Origin: Burkholderiaceae bacterium
GTDB taxonomy: Bacteria; Pseudomonadota; Gammaproteobacteria; Burkholderiales; Burkholderiaceae_C
Direction of reading: 5' to 3'
NCBI GenBank assembly: GCA_024235915.1
Contig: JACKLO010000007.1
Location: 310,001 to 374,000 of the forward strand
Length of the DNA stretch: 64,000 bases
Part shown: piece after piece, positions 43,071-51,298 of the stretch
Numbering within the stretch: the first letter of the stretch is position 1
How the letters are laid out: every line of letters starts with the position of its first letter
Program-made: the position numbers and the translations under genes
Notes under the pieces: model-generated
Database searches by the model: none
Told to the model about the DNA's origin: nothing
The model's input: only the letters and a program-made list of their open reading frames with translations

Positions 43071-43937
43071 TCAGGCCGGCAGGTCGGATCCCGGCGCCTG
43101 TGCCGGCGCGAGGACGAATCGATGGCGCAATCGGTGTCGCGCCGCGTCACCGTGGCCCACGCGCTCGAACTCGGCGACGAGTGACGAGCGCACGCCGAAC
43201 ACGACATCGGAGTCGAGGTAGGCGTCGCCCTCGTGGAACAGGTGCGTGATCAGGGGCGCGAAACCCGGTGCGCGAATGCGGAAGTGAATGTGCGCCGGGC
43301 GCCACGGATGACGGCCGGTGGCCAGCAGCAGTTGGCCGACCGGGCCGTCGGTGGGGACCGGGTAGGGCATCGGCAGCACCGAGCTGAAACGCACCTGGCC
43401 TTTGGCGTCCGTGAGAAAGACGCCACGGGCACGGCGCGTGTCGCCGAGTTCGGGCCGCTGCACGTCGTACAGGCCTTCTTCGTCGGCCTGCCAGGTGTCG
43501 ACCTCGGCGCCGACCACGGGCCGCCCCTGCAGATCGACCACCTCGAGGTGCACGTCCAGCGGCGTGCCGGGGGCGCCCTGCGCGATGTCGGCACCGCTGG
43601 CGCAGTGCGGCGCGTCGTCGACGTGGAAGGGGCCGAACACGGTGGCCTCGGTCGCGCCTTCGGGCCGTGACTGGTTCATGGTCACCGTCAGCATGGACAC
43701 GCCGAGCACGTCCGACAACAGGATGAACTCCTGCCGCCTGGCGTCACATTGCTGCCCGGTGGCGGTCAGGAAGCCGATCGCCTGTTCCCACTCGCGTTCC
43801 GTCAACCGCACCTCGCGCACGAAGCCGTGCAGGTGGCGGATCAGCGCGGTCATGACTTCCGTGAGGCGTGCATCCCGGCCATCGCCAAGCCGGGCGATGA
43901 CGGCGTCGGTGATGTTGTGTTCATCGATGTTGCGCAT
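43071..43937 (-). CDS. intradiol ring-cleavage dioxygenase (catechol/hydroxyquinol 1,2-dioxygenase-like)
   Basis: Fe(III) dioxygenase of 288 residues that opens an aromatic diol between the hydroxyls. The N-terminal helical domain (1-100) mediates dimerisation in this family. The catalytic domain shows FGPFHVDDAPH, DTWQADEEGLYDVQ (one Tyr ligand) and HPWRPAHIHFRI (His ligands), with TDGPVGQLL between. These fit hydroxyquinol or chlorocatechol dioxygenases as well as catechol ones; the substrate is not inferable. ATG 43937 has GGAG 6 nt upstream. No other ring-cleavage genes are nearby. Confidence 0.87.
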   Translation of the reverse strand: MRNIDEHNITDAVIARLGDGRDARLTEVMTALIRHLHGFVREVRLTEREWEQAIGFLTATGQQCDARRQEFILLSDVLGVSMLTVTMNQSRPEGATEATVFGPFHVDDAPHCASGADIAQGAPGTPLDVHLEVVDLQGRPVVGAEVDTWQADEEGLYDVQRPELGDTRRARGVFLTDAKGQVRFSSVLPMPYPVPTDGPVGQLLLATGRHPWRPAHIHFRIRAPGFAPLITHLFHEGDAYLDSDVVFGVRSSLVAEFERVGHGDAARHRLRHRFVLAPAQAPGSDLPA

Positions 43938-44150
43938 GGGGTGCTCCATGGCGGGTGAGCAAGTGCGGCGGCGCCTGGGCTCGGGCGGACCCGCGGTTCG
44001 ACGACGCGGCGCCGATGGTGGCACAAGCCCTGAGCGAACGCACGGGGTCGCCAGCACGCGGCCACGGGTGCCGGCGCCCGGGCCTCGCCGCAGCGGGCGC
44101 ACCGATGCAGGGGTGCTGGCGGTGCACAGGCCCATCCAGGCTGACCCGGG

Positions 44151-44220
44151 GCGCAAAGGGGCGCGAAGGAGCGCAAAGGGGCGCAAAGGGGTGCACAGGG
44201 GCGCAAAGGGGTGCACAGGG
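44151..44220 (+). repeat. seven 10-bp tandem repeats
   Basis: Seven head-to-tail 10-bp units. Four are GCGCAAAGGG; one is GCGCGAAGGA and two are GTGCACAGGG. They end 59 nt before the tctD-like start, in the 342-nt divergent gap after the dioxygenase gene. The rest of that gap (43938-44150 and 44221-44279) shows nothing recognisable. The spacing equals about one helical turn, as expected of iterated regulator sites, though replication slippage is equally possible. Confidence 0.85.
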
Positions 44221-44279
44221 GCGGTCGCTAGGGCGACCCACCATTGCAGCGCCGGCCCGAAGGCCACAATCTGTCGCTC

Positions 44280-44975
44280 ATGCGCATCCTGCTGGCCGAA
44301 GACGAACGGGAACTGGCGACCTGGCTGGTCCGTGCCCTGCAACAGGGTGGATTTCAGGTCGACTGGGTCGACGACGGCCGTCTGGTGCGCCGCAGCCTGA
44401 AGGCGACCCGCTACGACGCGCTGATCCTGGACCTCGGCCTGCCTGGCGTGGGTGGGCACGATGTGCTGGCGGACCTGCGCGAGGCCGGCCACGGCCTGCC
44501 GGTGCTCATCCTGACGGCGCGCGACTCGCTGATCGAGCGGGTGAGCACGCTCAACGAGGGGGCCGACGACTTCCTGGCCAAGCCCTTCGAGCTGGCCGAG
44601 CTCGAAGCGCGGCTGACGGCGCTAGTACGCCGCGCCCGCGGCGGCGAGCATCCGCGGCTGTCTTGCGGCCCGCTGGGCTATGACCCGGCGAGCAAGCAGT
44701 TCACGCTCCACCACGAGCCGCTGGTGTTGACACCGCGCGAGCACGCCGTGCTGCGCGCCATGATCCAGCACAGCGGCGAGCCGCTGTCGAAGCAGGAGAT
44801 CCTGGACCGGGTGTTCTCCGACGAACAGGACGTCAGCCCCGAGGCCGTGGAAGTGCTGGTCCACCGGCTGCGCAAGCGCCTGCAGGACACGCCGGTCGGC
44901 ATCCGCACCCTGCGCGGGTTGGGCTACGTGCTCGAGAGTGCTGCCGTGGTCCCGTCGCGCGACGGCGCAGGCTAG
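44280..44975 (+). CDS. tctD: OmpR/PhoB-family response regulator (TctD-like)
   Basis: DNA-binding response regulator of 231 residues. The receiver domain has acidic residues E7-D8, phosphoacceptor D51 (LILDLGLPG), T in ILTARDS and K in DFLAKPFEL. The C-terminal winged helix (about 130-222) ends RTLRGLGYVL. It is followed by its kinase and then tctCBA, the TctD/TctE arrangement that controls tricarboxylate uptake in Salmonella and many Burkholderiales. Tandem 10-bp repeats lie just upstream. Confidence 0.9.
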   Translation: MRILLAEDERELATWLVRALQQGGFQVDWVDDGRLVRRSLKATRYDALILDLGLPGVGGHDVLADLREAGHGLPVLILTARDSLIERVSTLNEGADDFLAKPFELAELEARLTALVRRARGGEHPRLSCGPLGYDPASKQFTLHHEPLVLTPREHAVLRAMIQHSGEPLSKQEILDRVFSDEQDVSPEAVEVLVHRLRKRLQDTPVGIRTLRGLGYVLESAAVVPSRDGAG

Positions 44976-45026
44976 CGTGCACCCAGGCCTGTTCGACCCG
45001 ATGCCCGGGAGGCGGCGCTGAAGCCA

Positions 45027-46436
45027 TTGGCCCACTGGCATCGCCACAGCCTGCGGCGCACGCTGCTGGTGGTCCTGACCTTTGGCTTGCTCGCGGTGCT
45101 GGCGGCCGAACTCGTGCTGGCCCGCCGCACCGCCGTCGAGGCGGCCAATGCGGCCTTCGACCGCTCGCTGCTGGGCGCGATCAAGTCGATCGACGCGAAC
45201 ATCTCCACGGCCAGCGGCGGCCTGGGTGTCGAGCTGCCCTACCGCATGCTCGAGTTCTTCCAGCTCACGGCCCGCGGCGAGGTGTACTACCGCGTCGCCA
45301 CCGAGGATGGCCTGGTGGAGATCGGCGACGCGGCCCTGCCACCGCCGGCGCAGGCGCTGGTGACGGGCAAGCCGCAGTTCATGAACACCACCTACTTCGG
45401 CACCCCGGTGCGCATGGGCAGCTATGCGCGCGAGCTGGACCCGCCGCTGGCCGGCCAGCCCGCGCCCCAGCGTGTGGTGATCCAGGTGGCGGAGACCTTG
45501 GGCTCCCGCGAGCAGTTCAGCCGAGACCTCGTGCTCGAGGCCCTGCAGCGCGACCTCGCCCTGGTGGCCACGGCACTGCTGCTGCTCGTCGCTGCCGTTG
45601 GCTGGGCGCTGAGGCCGCTGGCGCGCCTGCGCAGCGAAGTCGAAGCCCGCCGGCCGGACGATCTGACGCCGCTGTCCTCGCAGCCGATTCCCACCGATGT
45701 CCGCCCGCTGGTCGACGCCATCAACCACCACATCGGCCGCAACCGCCGCCTCGCCGAGGCCCAGCGCCAGTTCGTCGACGACGCGTCGCACCAGTTGCGC
45801 ACACCGTTGACGACCCTGGCCACCCAGGTGGGCTTTGCCCTGCGTGAGGTGGATCCCGCCCGGCAACGTGAAGCGCTGCAGGCCTTGAAGGACCAGCTCG
45901 ACGAGACGGTGCGACAGACGAACCAGATGCTGGCGCTGGCGCGCGCCGAAAGCCTGGCGCTGGCCACCGAGCCAGTGGATCTGGTGGCCTTGTGCAACGA
46001 GGTGACACGGCAGTGGTGGCGCGAGGCCCAGGCCCGTGGCATCGACCTGGGGCTGGATGCGGCGGCCACGCCGGTCGTCGTTCCGGCGCAGGCCGGGTTG
46101 CTGAAGGAGGCCTTGTCGAACCTGCTGCACAACGCGATCCGCTACGTGCCATGCGGTGGCCACGTGACGGTGCACGTGGCGGCGGGGCCGGGTCAGGCCA
46201 CGCTGGAGGTCGTCGACGACGGCCCCGGCATCCCGGCGGCCGAACTGCCCCGTGCCGGCGAACGCTTCTTCCGCGCCAGCAATGCGTCGGCGTCGGGTTC
46301 GGGCATCGGCCTGGCCATCGTGCGCTCGATCGCCGAACGGCACGGCGGCCGGCTGGACCTCGCCCCACCGGCACAGGGCAGCGGGCTGGTGGCCAGGCTC
46401 GTGCTGCCGACCGCATCACCCGGCCCGCAGCGCTGA
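45027..46436 (+). CDS. tctE: sensor histidine kinase (TctE-like)
   Basis: Inner-membrane kinase of about 469 residues with TM1 at about 10-32, a periplasmic domain (33-165) and TM2 at about 175-195. The DHp helix has the phospho-His in DASHQLRTPLTTLA, followed by an HATPase domain (NLLHNAIRYV, VVDDGPGIP and GSGIGLAIV). The start is uncertain: TTG 45027 or CTG 45018, with GGGAGG at 45007-45012; no in-frame ATG lies nearby. It probably senses the tricarboxylate and phosphorylates the regulator upstream. Confidence 0.88.
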   Translation: MAHWHRHSLRRTLLVVLTFGLLAVLAAELVLARRTAVEAANAAFDRSLLGAIKSIDANISTASGGLGVELPYRMLEFFQLTARGEVYYRVATEDGLVEIGDAALPPPAQALVTGKPQFMNTTYFGTPVRMGSYARELDPPLAGQPAPQRVVIQVAETLGSREQFSRDLVLEALQRDLALVATALLLLVAAVGWALRPLARLRSEVEARRPDDLTPLSSQPIPTDVRPLVDAINHHIGRNRRLAEAQRQFVDDASHQLRTPLTTLATQVGFALREVDPARQREALQALKDQLDETVRQTNQMLALARAESLALATEPVDLVALCNEVTRQWWREAQARGIDLGLDAAATPVVVPAQAGLLKEALSNLLHNAIRYVPCGGHVTVHVAAGPGQATLEVVDDGPGIPAAELPRAGERFFRASNASASGSGIGLAIVRSIAERHGGRLDLAPPAQGSGLVARLVLPTASPGPQR

Positions 46437-46447
46437 CTGGCTAGCGG

Positions 46448-46498
46448 GTTCCGGGCTGCGGGTTAACCCGGAACAATTGGCCGCTTCGCTGAAAGCGG
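46448..46498. promoter_or_regulatory. dyad cluster in the tctE-tctC gap
   Basis: GTTCCGGG and CCCGGAAC (46448-46455, 46467-46474) flank the perfect 12-bp palindrome CGGGTTAACCCG (46459-46470). A third dyad, CCGCTT/AAGCGG, is at 46481-46498. The gap is 145 nt and precedes tctC. The dyads could be operators for the response regulator or a terminator for tctDE. Confidence 0.45.
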
Positions 46499-46581
46499 TT
46501 CGAAAGCCGGCCCTCGATATCGTTTCGCCACGTCATCACACGCGGCCCGTCCCGGCGCTGCGGATTTCCAGGAGACATCCG

Positions 46582-47559
46582 ATGCTGAAGAAGACCCTTT
46601 CCGCCGTCGCCCTGAGCGTCGTGGCCGCCGCGGCACTGGCCGGCCCGCTCGACAAGACCGAGTGCATCGCCCCGGCCAAGCCCGGCGGCGGCTTCGACCT
46701 GACCTGCAAGCTGGTCCAGTCGGCCCTGATGGACGGCAAGTACATCGCCGACCCCATGCGCATCACCTACATGCCCGGCGGCATCGGCGCGGTGGCCTAC
46801 AACGCCATCGTGGCGCAGCGCCCCGGCGAGAACAACACCATCGTGGCGTTCTCCGGCGGCTCGCTGCTCAACCTCGCGCAGGGCAAGTTCGGCCGCTACA
46901 GCGAAAACGACGTGCGCTGGCTGGCCGCCATCGGCGCCGACTACGGCGCGGTGATCGTGGCCGACAGCTCGCCCTTCAAGACCCTGGCCGACCTGGTGGC
47001 GGCGGTGAAGGCCGACGCGACCAAGGTCGTGTTCGGCGCCGGCGGCACGGTGGGCAGCCAGGACTGGATGAAGGCCGCGCTGACGGCGCGCGCCGCCGGT
47101 CTCGACCCGAAGACGATGCGCTTCGTGGCCTTCGAAGGCGGCGGTGAGGCGATCACCGCCCTGCAGGGCGGCCACGTGCAGGTCTATGCGGGCGACGCGT
47201 CCGAGGCCGACCAGCAGATCCAGGCCGGCGCCAAGATCCGGGTGCTGGCGGTGATGGCCGACAAGCGCCTCGATGGCAACCTGTCGAAGGTCGCCACGGC
47301 CAAGGAGCAGGGTCTGGACATCGAGTGGCCCATCATCCGCGGCTACTACGTCGGCCCCAAGGTCAGCGACGCCGACTACAAGGTCTGGGCCGACACCTTC
47401 GACAAGATGATGGCCACGCCGGCCTTCGCCAAGCTGCGTGCCGAGCGCGGGCTGTTCCCGTTCGCCAAGACCGGGGCTGACCTTGACGGTTACGTGAAGA
47501 CCCGCGTCGGTCAGTACCGCAAGCTGGCGGCCGACTTCGGCCTCAACGTCGCGAAGTGA
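46582..47559 (+). CDS. tctC: tripartite tricarboxylate transporter substrate-binding protein
   Basis: Periplasmic binding protein of 325 residues of the TctC/Bug superfamily. The signal peptide ends near AALAGP (residue 21). The mature start DKTECIAPAKPGGGFDLTC has the PxxPGGxxD-like ligand loop, followed by YMPGGIGAVAYNAI and FSGGSLLNLAQG. It captures citrate or a related acid and delivers it to TctAB. AGGAGA precedes the ATG. A strong hairpin follows before tctB, suggesting more transcript for the binding protein than for the membrane parts. Confidence 0.93.
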   Translation: MLKKTLSAVALSVVAAAALAGPLDKTECIAPAKPGGGFDLTCKLVQSALMDGKYIADPMRITYMPGGIGAVAYNAIVAQRPGENNTIVAFSGGSLLNLAQGKFGRYSENDVRWLAAIGADYGAVIVADSSPFKTLADLVAAVKADATKVVFGAGGTVGSQDWMKAALTARAAGLDPKTMRFVAFEGGGEAITALQGGHVQVYAGDASEADQQIQAGAKIRVLAVMADKRLDGNLSKVATAKEQGLDIEWPIIRGYYVGPKVSDADYKVWADTFDKMMATPAFAKLRAERGLFPFAKTGADLDGYVKTRVGQYRKLAADFGLNVAK

Positions 47560-47566
47560 TCGAGGC

Positions 47567-47586
47567 CGGGGCAGCCCGCTGCCCCG
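47567..47586 (+). terminator. intercistronic stem-loop between tctC and tctB
   Basis: CGGGGCAG and CTGCCCCG, an 8-bp perfect stem with a CCCG loop, 8 nt after the tctC stop. It has no T tract. It could partly stop transcription or protect the tctC transcript from decay. Confidence 0.5.
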
Positions 47587-47610
47587 CGTGCCCACCCCGG
47601 AGACAACACC

Positions 47611-48057
47611 ATGAGTGACCGCATCCTGGGTGCGGCATGCCTGGTCGTGGCCGCAGGCATGGCCTGGGCCGCGAAGGACTATGCCGCGCCGATTTCCTAC
47701 GAACCCGTCGGGCCCAGGGCCTTCCCGCTGCTGCTGGCGGGCCTGATGGCCGCGGGGGGCGCCTGGCTGGTGGTGCGCCCCAGTGCGCACCACAGCGGCC
47801 TGGGGCTGGCGCAGGTCCGGACCCTTGGCATGGCCGTGGTGGCGGTGTTCCTGTATGCCGCCCTGTTCCAGTGGCTGGGCTTCACGCTGGCCACGGCCCT
47901 CATGGCGGTGCCGGTGGGCATGGCCTTCGGGGGCCACTGGCGCCAGGCCCTGGCGGCCGGGGTCGGCCTCGGCGTCGTCCTGTTCCTGATGTTCGACAAG
48001 CTGCTGGACGTGGTGCTGCCCACCGGTCTGCTGGCCTTCGTGCTCGGGGGGCGGTGA
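47611..48057 (+). CDS. tctB: tripartite tricarboxylate transporter small membrane subunit
   Basis: Inner-membrane protein of 148 residues with four hydrophobic segments, of the TctB family. It starts DRILGAACLVVAAGMAWAA and has YEPVGPRAFPLLLAGLM, a typical TctB stretch. It forms the permease with TctA, whose start overlaps its stop (TGATG). Confidence 0.9.
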   Translation: MSDRILGAACLVVAAGMAWAAKDYAAPISYEPVGPRAFPLLLAGLMAAGGAWLVVRPSAHHSGLGLAQVRTLGMAVVAVFLYAALFQWLGFTLATALMAVPVGMAFGGHWRQALAAGVGLGVVLFLMFDKLLDVVLPTGLLAFVLGGR

Positions 48058-49574
48058 TGGAAACGCTGCAATTCCTGTTCGCCGGCTTCGGTGTCGCGCT
48101 GACGCCGGAGAACCTGATGGTGGCGGCCCTCGGGGCGCTGATCGGCACCGTCGTGGGCATGCTGCCGGGCCTGGGGCCGATCAACGGCGTCGCCATCCTG
48201 ATGCCGCTGGCCTTCGCCCTGAAGCTGCCGGCCGAGACGGCGCTGATCCTGCTGGCAGCGGTCTACATGGGCTGCGAGTTCGGCGGCCGCATCTCGTCGA
48301 TCCTGCTCAACGTGCCCGGGGACGCGGGCGCCATCATGACGGCGCTGGACGGCTACCCGATGGCGCGCCAGGGGCGTGCCGGCGTCGCGCTGTCGATCTC
48401 GGCCTGGAGTTCGTTCATCGGCTCGCTGATCGCGACCGCCGGCATCGTGATGTTCGCGCCCCTGCTGGCGCGCTGGGCGCTGGCCTTCGGCCCCGCCGAG
48501 TACTTCGCGCTGATGTGCTTCGCCTTCGCCTGCATCACCGGCCTGATGGGTGATGCGCCGCTGAAGGCGGCGCTGGCGGCGGTGATGGGCCTGTCGCTGT
48601 CGAGCATCGGCCTGGACTCGAACTCGGGCGTCTACCGTTTCACCGGCGACGAGGTGCACCTGTCCGACGGCATCCAGTTCATCGTCGTCGTGATCGGCGT
48701 GTTCTCCATCAGCGAGATCCTGCTGATGCTGGAGCAGCACCACAGCCACGAGGGCATGATCAAGCTCAGCGGCCGCGCCCTGTTCAACCTGAAGGAGATG
48801 GCGCAGACGTGGTGGAGCACCGTGCGCTCGGCCGTGGTGGGCTTCGTCGTCGGCGTGCTGCCTGGCGCCGGCGCGACGATCGCCAGCGCGATGACGTATT
48901 CGATGGAGAAGCGCATCGCCGGCGCCAGCGGCGACTTCGGCAACGGCGACATTCGCGGCGTTGCGGCGCCCGAGGCCGCCAACAACGCGTCGGCCGCTGG
49001 CTCTTTCGTGCCCATGCTGACGCTGGGCGTGCCCGGATCGGGCACCACGGCGGTGATGGTGGGCGCCCTGGCGCTCTACAACATCACGCCCGGCCCGGCG
49101 CTCTTCTCGCAGAACCCGACGCTGGTATGGGGTCTGATCGCCTCGCTGTTCATCGCCAACGTGCTGCTGCTGATCATCAACATCCCGCTCGTCGGCGTGT
49201 TCACACGCATCCTCAAGCTGCCGAACTGGATCCTGGTGCCGGGCATCCTGGCCGTCAGCGCGGTGGGCGTGTACTCGGTCCACGCGACCACGTTCGACCT
49301 GATGCTGATGGCGGTGTTCGGCATCGTCGGTTTCCTGCTGCGCAAGCAGGGGGTGCCGATGGCGCCGCTGATCCTCGGCTTCGTGCTTGGCGACATGATG
49401 GAGCAGAACCTGCGCCGCGCGCTGTCGATCACCAACGGTGAAGTCGGCATCCTGTTCGAAAGCCCGATCAGCAAGGGCCTGTGGGTCATCGCCGTCGTCA
49501 TGGTCAGCGTGCCGCCGCTGGTTCGCTGGTGGTCACGCCGCCGCGGTGCGGCCGCGGCCGCCACGGCGGCCTGA
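48057..49574 (+). CDS. tctA: tripartite tricarboxylate transporter large membrane subunit
   Basis: Polytopic inner-membrane protein of 505 residues with about 10-12 helices. Conserved TctA sequences are VGMLPGLGPINGVAILMPL, CEFGGRISSILLNVPGDA, LPGAGATIASAMTYSMEKR and LGVPGSGTTAVMVGAL. These two Gly/Pro-rich loops form the likely cation/substrate path. It is coupled to tctB and followed after 14 nt by the thioesterase, which seems to belong to the same transcript. Confidence 0.95.
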   Translation: METLQFLFAGFGVALTPENLMVAALGALIGTVVGMLPGLGPINGVAILMPLAFALKLPAETALILLAAVYMGCEFGGRISSILLNVPGDAGAIMTALDGYPMARQGRAGVALSISAWSSFIGSLIATAGIVMFAPLLARWALAFGPAEYFALMCFAFACITGLMGDAPLKAALAAVMGLSLSSIGLDSNSGVYRFTGDEVHLSDGIQFIVVVIGVFSISEILLMLEQHHSHEGMIKLSGRALFNLKEMAQTWWSTVRSAVVGFVVGVLPGAGATIASAMTYSMEKRIAGASGDFGNGDIRGVAAPEAANNASAAGSFVPMLTLGVPGSGTTAVMVGALALYNITPGPALFSQNPTLVWGLIASLFIANVLLLIINIPLVGVFTRILKLPNWILVPGILAVSAVGVYSVHATTFDLMLMAVFGIVGFLLRKQGVPMAPLILGFVLGDMMEQNLRRALSITNGEVGILFESPISKGLWVIAVVMVSVPPLVRWWSRRRGAAAAATAA

Positions 49575-49588
49575 ACGGACGGCACGGG

Positions 49589-50098
49589 GTGGAGCGGCCC
49601 GCCCATCAACTGGCCATGACGGTGCTGATGACGCCGGACACGGCCAACTTCTCCGGCAAGGTGCACGGCGGCACGATCCTGAAGCTGCTCGACCAGGCCG
49701 CGTTTGCCTGCGCCAGCCGCTACAGCGGGCGTTACGTGGTCACGCTGTCGGTGGACCAAGTGATGTTCCGGCAGCCGATCCACGTCGGTGAACTGGTCAC
49801 CTTCAGCGCCAGCGTCAACCACACCGGCACCTCGTCGATGGAGGTCGGCATCAAGGTCGTGGCCGAAGACATCCGCAGCCAGGCGGTGCGCCATGTCAAC
49901 AGCTGCTTCTTCACCATGGTGGCGGTCGACGACGAGCAACGGCCCGTGATGGTGCCGCCGCTGCAGCCCGTCACTGCCGACGAACGCCGGCGCCATGCCG
50001 CGGCGATCGCGCGCAAGGAACTGCGCCGCGAGATGGAGCGGCGCCTGGCCGAGGCGCGGGCGCAGCCCGAGCCGGCCGGCAGCGGCGCCGCCGGCTGA
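49589..50098 (+). CDS. acyl-CoA thioesterase (YciA/BACH hotdog family)
   Basis: Thioesterase of 169 residues that hydrolyses acyl-CoA. The hotdog core is TANFSGKVHGGTILKLLDQA (GGxxxxxxD-type helix) and VVTLSVDQVMFRQPIHVGE, typical of YciA-like enzymes. The C-terminus is Arg/Glu-rich and helical. The start is probably GTG 49589, which gives the usual HQL-M-TVLMTPD N-terminus; ATG 49616 is an alternative. Placement between tctA and prpF suggests that a CoA ester arises in the linked pathway, but this is inference. Confidence 0.83.
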   Translation: MERPAHQLAMTVLMTPDTANFSGKVHGGTILKLLDQAAFACASRYSGRYVVTLSVDQVMFRQPIHVGELVTFSASVNHTGTSSMEVGIKVVAEDIRSQAVRHVNSCFFTMVAVDDEQRPVMVPPLQPVTADERRRHAAAIARKELRREMERRLAEARAQPEPAGSGAAG

Positions 50099-50113
50099 TC
50101 CCGCCGCGCACCG

Positions 50114-51283
50114 ATGGCCACGTTGCGCATTCCCGCCGTCTACATGCGCGGCGGCACCAGCAAGGGCGTCTTCTTCAACGCCGCCGACCTGCCGCCGCCC
50201 GGGCCGGCGCGGGACCGGCTGCTGCTGCGCGTCATCGGCAGCCCGGACCGCTTTCGCAACCACATGGACGGCATGGGGGGTGCCACGTCAAGCACGAGCA
50301 AGGTCGTGCTGCTGTCGCCGTCCACGCGGGCCGACTGCGACGTCGACTACCTCTTCGGCCAGGTGGCGGTCGACCGCGCCGTCGTGGACTGGAGCGGCAA
50401 CTGCGGCAACCTCAGCGCTGCCGTCGGGCCGTGTGCCATCGGCATGGGGTTGATGACGGCCCCGCCGGAAGGCCACTGCGTGGTGCGCATCTGGCAGGCC
50501 AACATCGGCCGCCGCATCCTGGCGCATGTGCCGATGCAGCAGGGGGAGGTGGTGGAGCAGGGCGCGTTCGAACTCGACGGTGTCGCGTTCCCGGGCGCCG
50601 AGATCCGCCTTGACTTTCTGGACCCCGGCGACGGTGGCCGCACGTTCCCGACCGGGTCGGTCGTCGACACCCTGGACGTGCCCGGGGTCGGCCGCGTCGA
50701 GGCGACGCTGATCGACGCCGGCAACCCGACCGTCTTCGTCCACGCCGCGGCACTGGGGCTGCAGGGCATCGAGCTGCCGGCCGTGGTCGACGCCGACGCC
50801 GCGCTGCTCGAGCGTGCCGAGCGCGTGCGCGCGCAGGCTGCCGTGGCCATGGGCCTGGCCGCCTCCGCGGCAGAGGCCACGTCGTCGCGGCCGCACACGC
50901 CCAAGCTGGCCTGCGTGTCGCCCAGCGCGGACTACGCCACGTCCAGTGGCGCCGCGGTCACGGCGGCGTCCGTGGACGTCGTGGTGCGCATCTTCTCGAT
51001 GGGGCGCCTGCACCACGCCGTGACCGGCACCGGTGCCATCGCCCTGGCCGCAGCGGCGGCGGTGCCCGGCACGGTGGTGGCACGCGCCGTGCGCGCACCG
51101 GCTGCCGGGCCCGACACGCCGCTGCGCATCGGCCATCCCGCCGGCAGCATGCGCATCGCGGCGCAGGCCCGGTGCGGGGACGACGGCGCCTGGGCGGTGA
51201 CGAGGGTCACGATGAGCCGATCGGCACGCCGTCTGATGGCGGGCTGGGTGTTCGTGCCCGATGGCCTGCCGGGCACCCCTTGA
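50114..51283 (+). CDS. PrpF-family isomerase
   Basis: Cytoplasmic protein of 389 residues of the PrpF/methylitaconate-isomerase/4-oxalomesaconate-tautomerase family (diaminopimelate epimerase-like fold). Signatures are YMRGGTSKGVFFNAADLP at the start, DGMGGATSSTSKVV, and DWSGNCGNLSAAVGP with the probable catalytic Cys. The family moves double bonds in unsaturated tricarboxylates, fitting its place between tctCBA and a PEP-mutase-type lyase. Without acnD or prpC nearby, the methylcitrate pathway is not implied. Confidence 0.87.
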   Translation: MATLRIPAVYMRGGTSKGVFFNAADLPPPGPARDRLLLRVIGSPDRFRNHMDGMGGATSSTSKVVLLSPSTRADCDVDYLFGQVAVDRAVVDWSGNCGNLSAAVGPCAIGMGLMTAPPEGHCVVRIWQANIGRRILAHVPMQQGEVVEQGAFELDGVAFPGAEIRLDFLDPGDGGRTFPTGSVVDTLDVPGVGRVEATLIDAGNPTVFVHAAALGLQGIELPAVVDADAALLERAERVRAQAAVAMGLAASAAEATSSRPHTPKLACVSPSADYATSSGAAVTAASVDVVVRIFSMGRLHHAVTGTGAIALAAAAAVPGTVVARAVRAPAAGPDTPLRIGHPAGSMRIAAQARCGDDGAWAVTRVTMSRSARRLMAGWVFVPDGLPGTP

Positions 51284-51298
51284 TCACGGAGAACCCGC

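Noticed and set aside
44151..44220. CRISPR-like array
   Set aside because: The 10-bp units follow each other directly without spacers and no cas genes are near; it is a simple tandem repeat.
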